A model generated the notes under the pieces. It saw nothing but the letters and a program-made list of their open reading frames with translations. It was not told the origin of the DNA and ran no database searches. A DNA stretch of 64,000 nucleotides from NCBI GenBank assembly GCA_963667815.1, contig OY764021.1. One strand, written 5' to 3'. The DNA is from Saccharicrinis sp963667815 (GTDB lineage Bacteria > Bacteroidota > Bacteroidia > Bacteroidales > Marinilabiliaceae). Positions 62,568 to 64,000 of the stretch are shown here, one piece after another. The translations under genes were made by a program, and so were the position numbers. The first letter of the stretch is position 1, and every line of letters begins with the position of its first letter.

Positions 62568-62942
62568 TCTTATATTTTCAATATGAATTTTTAAATATTC
62601 TCCTTGTAAAATGAATGCCTCAAAATCATGTAATCAAGGAGATAGCAATAATGTTTTTCTAAAAAAAATATAGAAAAATCGATGCAAAGATAATCATTAA
62701 CAATTAATAATGAAGTTATAAAAAGAAGAGGTTAGTGAACTTTAACTTATTTTTTATTGTTCTTACCAATTAAACAATGAGTTATTAATGTAAATACTAA
62801 TAAAATTCATAGCTGAGTTATAATAAAATGATTAAGATTGTATTTCGTAATTATTAAGATTATTTGTTTAATAAAGAGCATTTTGATAATTTTTAATACT
62901 TACAGCATACAATTTTTGGAATAAAAGAGAGAGAAGAGTGAT
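62568..62942. promoter_or_regulatory. Divergent promoter region of lysS and lipA
   Basis: On the minus strand TATCTTTG (62692-62685) is an exact -7 box for lysS, predicting a ~110-base leader. That leader can form a stem of CTCCTTG with CAAGGAG (62600-62606 with 62635-62641). A 12-codon frame at 62629-62591 has no run of Lys codons, so it does not look like an attenuator. The lipA side is AT-rich; I could not place its promoter. A purine-rich GAGAGAGAAGAG stretch precedes lipA. Confidence 0.5.
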
Positions 62943-63800
62943 ATGCAAATTAAAACAAGAAAACCAGATTGGTTAAAAATACAGTTACCAAATACATCCG
63001 ATTATAAATGGATGCATCAAACTATTAGAGATAATAAATTACATACCATTTGTACCAGTGGAAAATGTCCGAATTCAGCAGAATGCTGGGCAGCAGGAAC
63101 TGCAACATTTATGATATTGGGAGATATTTGTACACGGGCATGTAAATTTTGTAATGTAAAAACAGGGAAACCGCTTCCGGTTGATGTTAAAGAACCTGTT
63201 AGAATTGCCAGATCGATACAAATTATGAAGTTAAAACATGCCGTGATAACTTCAGTAGATAGAGATGATTTGGAAGACGGGGGTTCTGATATTTGGAAGA
63301 AAACAATATTAAAGGTTAAGGAAATGAATCCTGGAATTACTCAGGAAGTTTTAATTCCTGATTTTAATGGATTACGTCCGCTGATAAAAAATATTATTGA
63401 TGCGGAACCTGAAGTGATTTCACATAACCTTGAAACTGTTAGAAGAATTACTCCAATTATTCGTACCCGGGCAAAATATGATTTAAGTTTAGAAGTATTA
63501 AAATATATTGCAGATAATGGCGTTGTAGCAAAGACAGGTATAATGCTTGGCTTGGGAGAAAAGGAGGAAGAGGTTGTTGAAACTATGCAGGATGCTTATA
63601 ATGCCGGAGTGAAAGTTTTTACCATCGGTCAGTATTTGCAGCCAAGTAAAGATCATCTTCCGGTGCACGAGTATGTTACGCCTGAGCAATTTGCGAAATA
63701 TGAAAAGATTGGGCTGGAAATGGGATTTAAATATGTAGAAAGTGGACCAATGGTACGTTCTTCATATCATGCTGAAAAGCATATTAATGCATTGAAATAG
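62943..63800 (+). CDS. lipA: Lipoyl synthase
   Basis: 285 residues. This radical SAM enzyme inserts two sulfurs into octanoyl-lysine to make lipoate. The auxiliary cluster cysteines are in CTSGKCPNSAEC and the radical SAM cysteines in CTRACKFCNV, both intact. SVDRDDLEDGG, HNLETV, IMLGLGE and the C-terminal GPMVRSSYHAE (with the Ser that ligates the auxiliary cluster) are also typical. It is followed 51 bases later by lipB, forming the lipoate synthesis unit. Confidence 0.97.
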   Translation: MQIKTRKPDWLKIQLPNTSDYKWMHQTIRDNKLHTICTSGKCPNSAECWAAGTATFMILGDICTRACKFCNVKTGKPLPVDVKEPVRIARSIQIMKLKHAVITSVDRDDLEDGGSDIWKKTILKVKEMNPGITQEVLIPDFNGLRPLIKNIIDAEPEVISHNLETVRRITPIIRTRAKYDLSLEVLKYIADNGVVAKTGIMLGLGEKEEEVVETMQDAYNAGVKVFTIGQYLQPSKDHLPVHEYVTPEQFAKYEKIGLEMGFKYVESGPMVRSSYHAEKHINALK

Positions 63801-63851
63801 AAGTTTATTTATGTTTACTTTTATTTCTTAGGGCAGTTAGCTAAATAACGA

Positions 63852-64000
63852 ATGAGTATGACTACGAAAACAATATATGAAGATTTAGGTCTTATAGAAT
63901 ATAAAAAAGCCTGGGATTATCAGGAATCAAAGTTTAATGCGATTATTGATACTAAATTATATAATCGTGAAAATGCTGACAATAAGAAAGAAATTACGCA
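63852..64000 (+). CDS. lipB: Octanoyltransferase, 5' part only
   Basis: The frame starts at 63852 (MSMTTKTIYEDLGLIEYKKAWDYQ; a second ATG two codons in is equally possible) and runs off the end of the window after 49 codons. The start LGLIEYKKAWDYQ matches the conserved LipB N-terminus (LG-x3-Y-x2-A-W-x2-Q). It would transfer octanoyl groups from acyl carrier protein to target domains. Its position after lipA supports the call; the catalytic Cys and Lys are not visible. Confidence 0.85.
   Translation, partial: MSMTTKTIYEDLGLIEYKKAWDYQESKFNAIIDTKLYNRENADNKKEIT

Noticed and set aside
62591..62629. 12-codon frame in the lysS leader as an attenuator peptide
   Set aside because: It contains a single Lys codon and no terminator follows before lysS.
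1..64000. tRNA, rRNA, CRISPR arrays, insertion sequences, phage genes
   Set aside because: I looked through the gene-free gaps and saw no cloverleaf with a CCA end, no spaced repeat array and no transposase or integrase. Short tRNAs could still be missed by eye.

Overview
The window is a chromosomal stretch of an AT-rich Bacteroidota bacterium. The evidence is the Bacteroidota-type promoters (TTTG, 18-19 bases, TAnnTTTG), the weak or absent Shine-Dalgarno sites, and several families typical of the phylum: an S46 dipeptidyl-peptidase, a type II glutaminyl cyclase-like lipoprotein, DUF4270, DUF4907, DUF4492, DUF3857 proteins and acidic-tailed lipoproteins. Placement in Bacteroidia, perhaps Marinilabiliales, is inference only. 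I see no rRNA, tRNA, CRISPR array, phage or intact insertion sequence; most of the window is core genome.

Layout. 1-6.4 kb: the end of a GAF sensor, two secreted DUF3857/transglutaminase-fold proteins, a TPR protein and a small lipoprotein. 6.5-19.3 kb: the complete branched-chain amino acid pathway on the minus strand, in transcription order ilvC | ilvD-ilvB-ilvN-leuA-leuC-leuD-cimA-leuB. 19.5-28.2 kb: an AraC-type regulator, a Pif1-like helicase, a DPP7-like peptidase and a cysS-glutaminyl cyclase-rnhB unit. 28.4-35.7 kb: an orphan histidine kinase, an alanine-dehydrogenase-like protein with altered catalytic residues, and hisG-hisD-hisC-hisB. 35.8-40.2 kb: a divergent cell-envelope locus (kelch lipoprotein and DUF4907 one way, DUF4270 and an outer-membrane barrel the other). 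40.2-50.3 kb: pssA, a cytochrome bd operon with a small membrane protein at each end, dnaG, a flavin-binding protein, a fused SpmA/SpmB transporter, a barrel protein, a TPR protein and a very basic secreted protein. 50.7-64 kb: a methyltransferase, three tandem secreted cyclophilins, pheS, an esterase, lysS-gpsA-pgi, and lipA followed by the start of lipB.

The strongest finds are two transcription attenuators that are too small to appear as ordinary genes. Upstream of ilvD a 21-codon leader peptide carries ten Leu/Ile/Val codons. It is followed by mutually exclusive hairpins and an intrinsic terminator. Upstream of hisG a 15-codon leader peptide carries five His codons and is again followed by a strong terminator. 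Both start from near-perfect Bacteroidota promoters with the same -7 box, TACATTTG. The ilv-leu operon contains a Leptospira-type citramalate synthase, so it can probably make 2-oxobutyrate for isoleucine without threonine deaminase. That fits a leader rich in both Ile and Leu codons.

Other points of interest are three enzyme-fold proteins whose catalytic residues appear lost (transglutaminase, alanine dehydrogenase, and a trypsin-like domain fused to a cyclophilin), a 47-residue membrane protein at the end of the cyd operon, long intercistronic stem-loops without T-tracts in the leu and his operons, and a short 11-base motif repeated in intergenic DNA.
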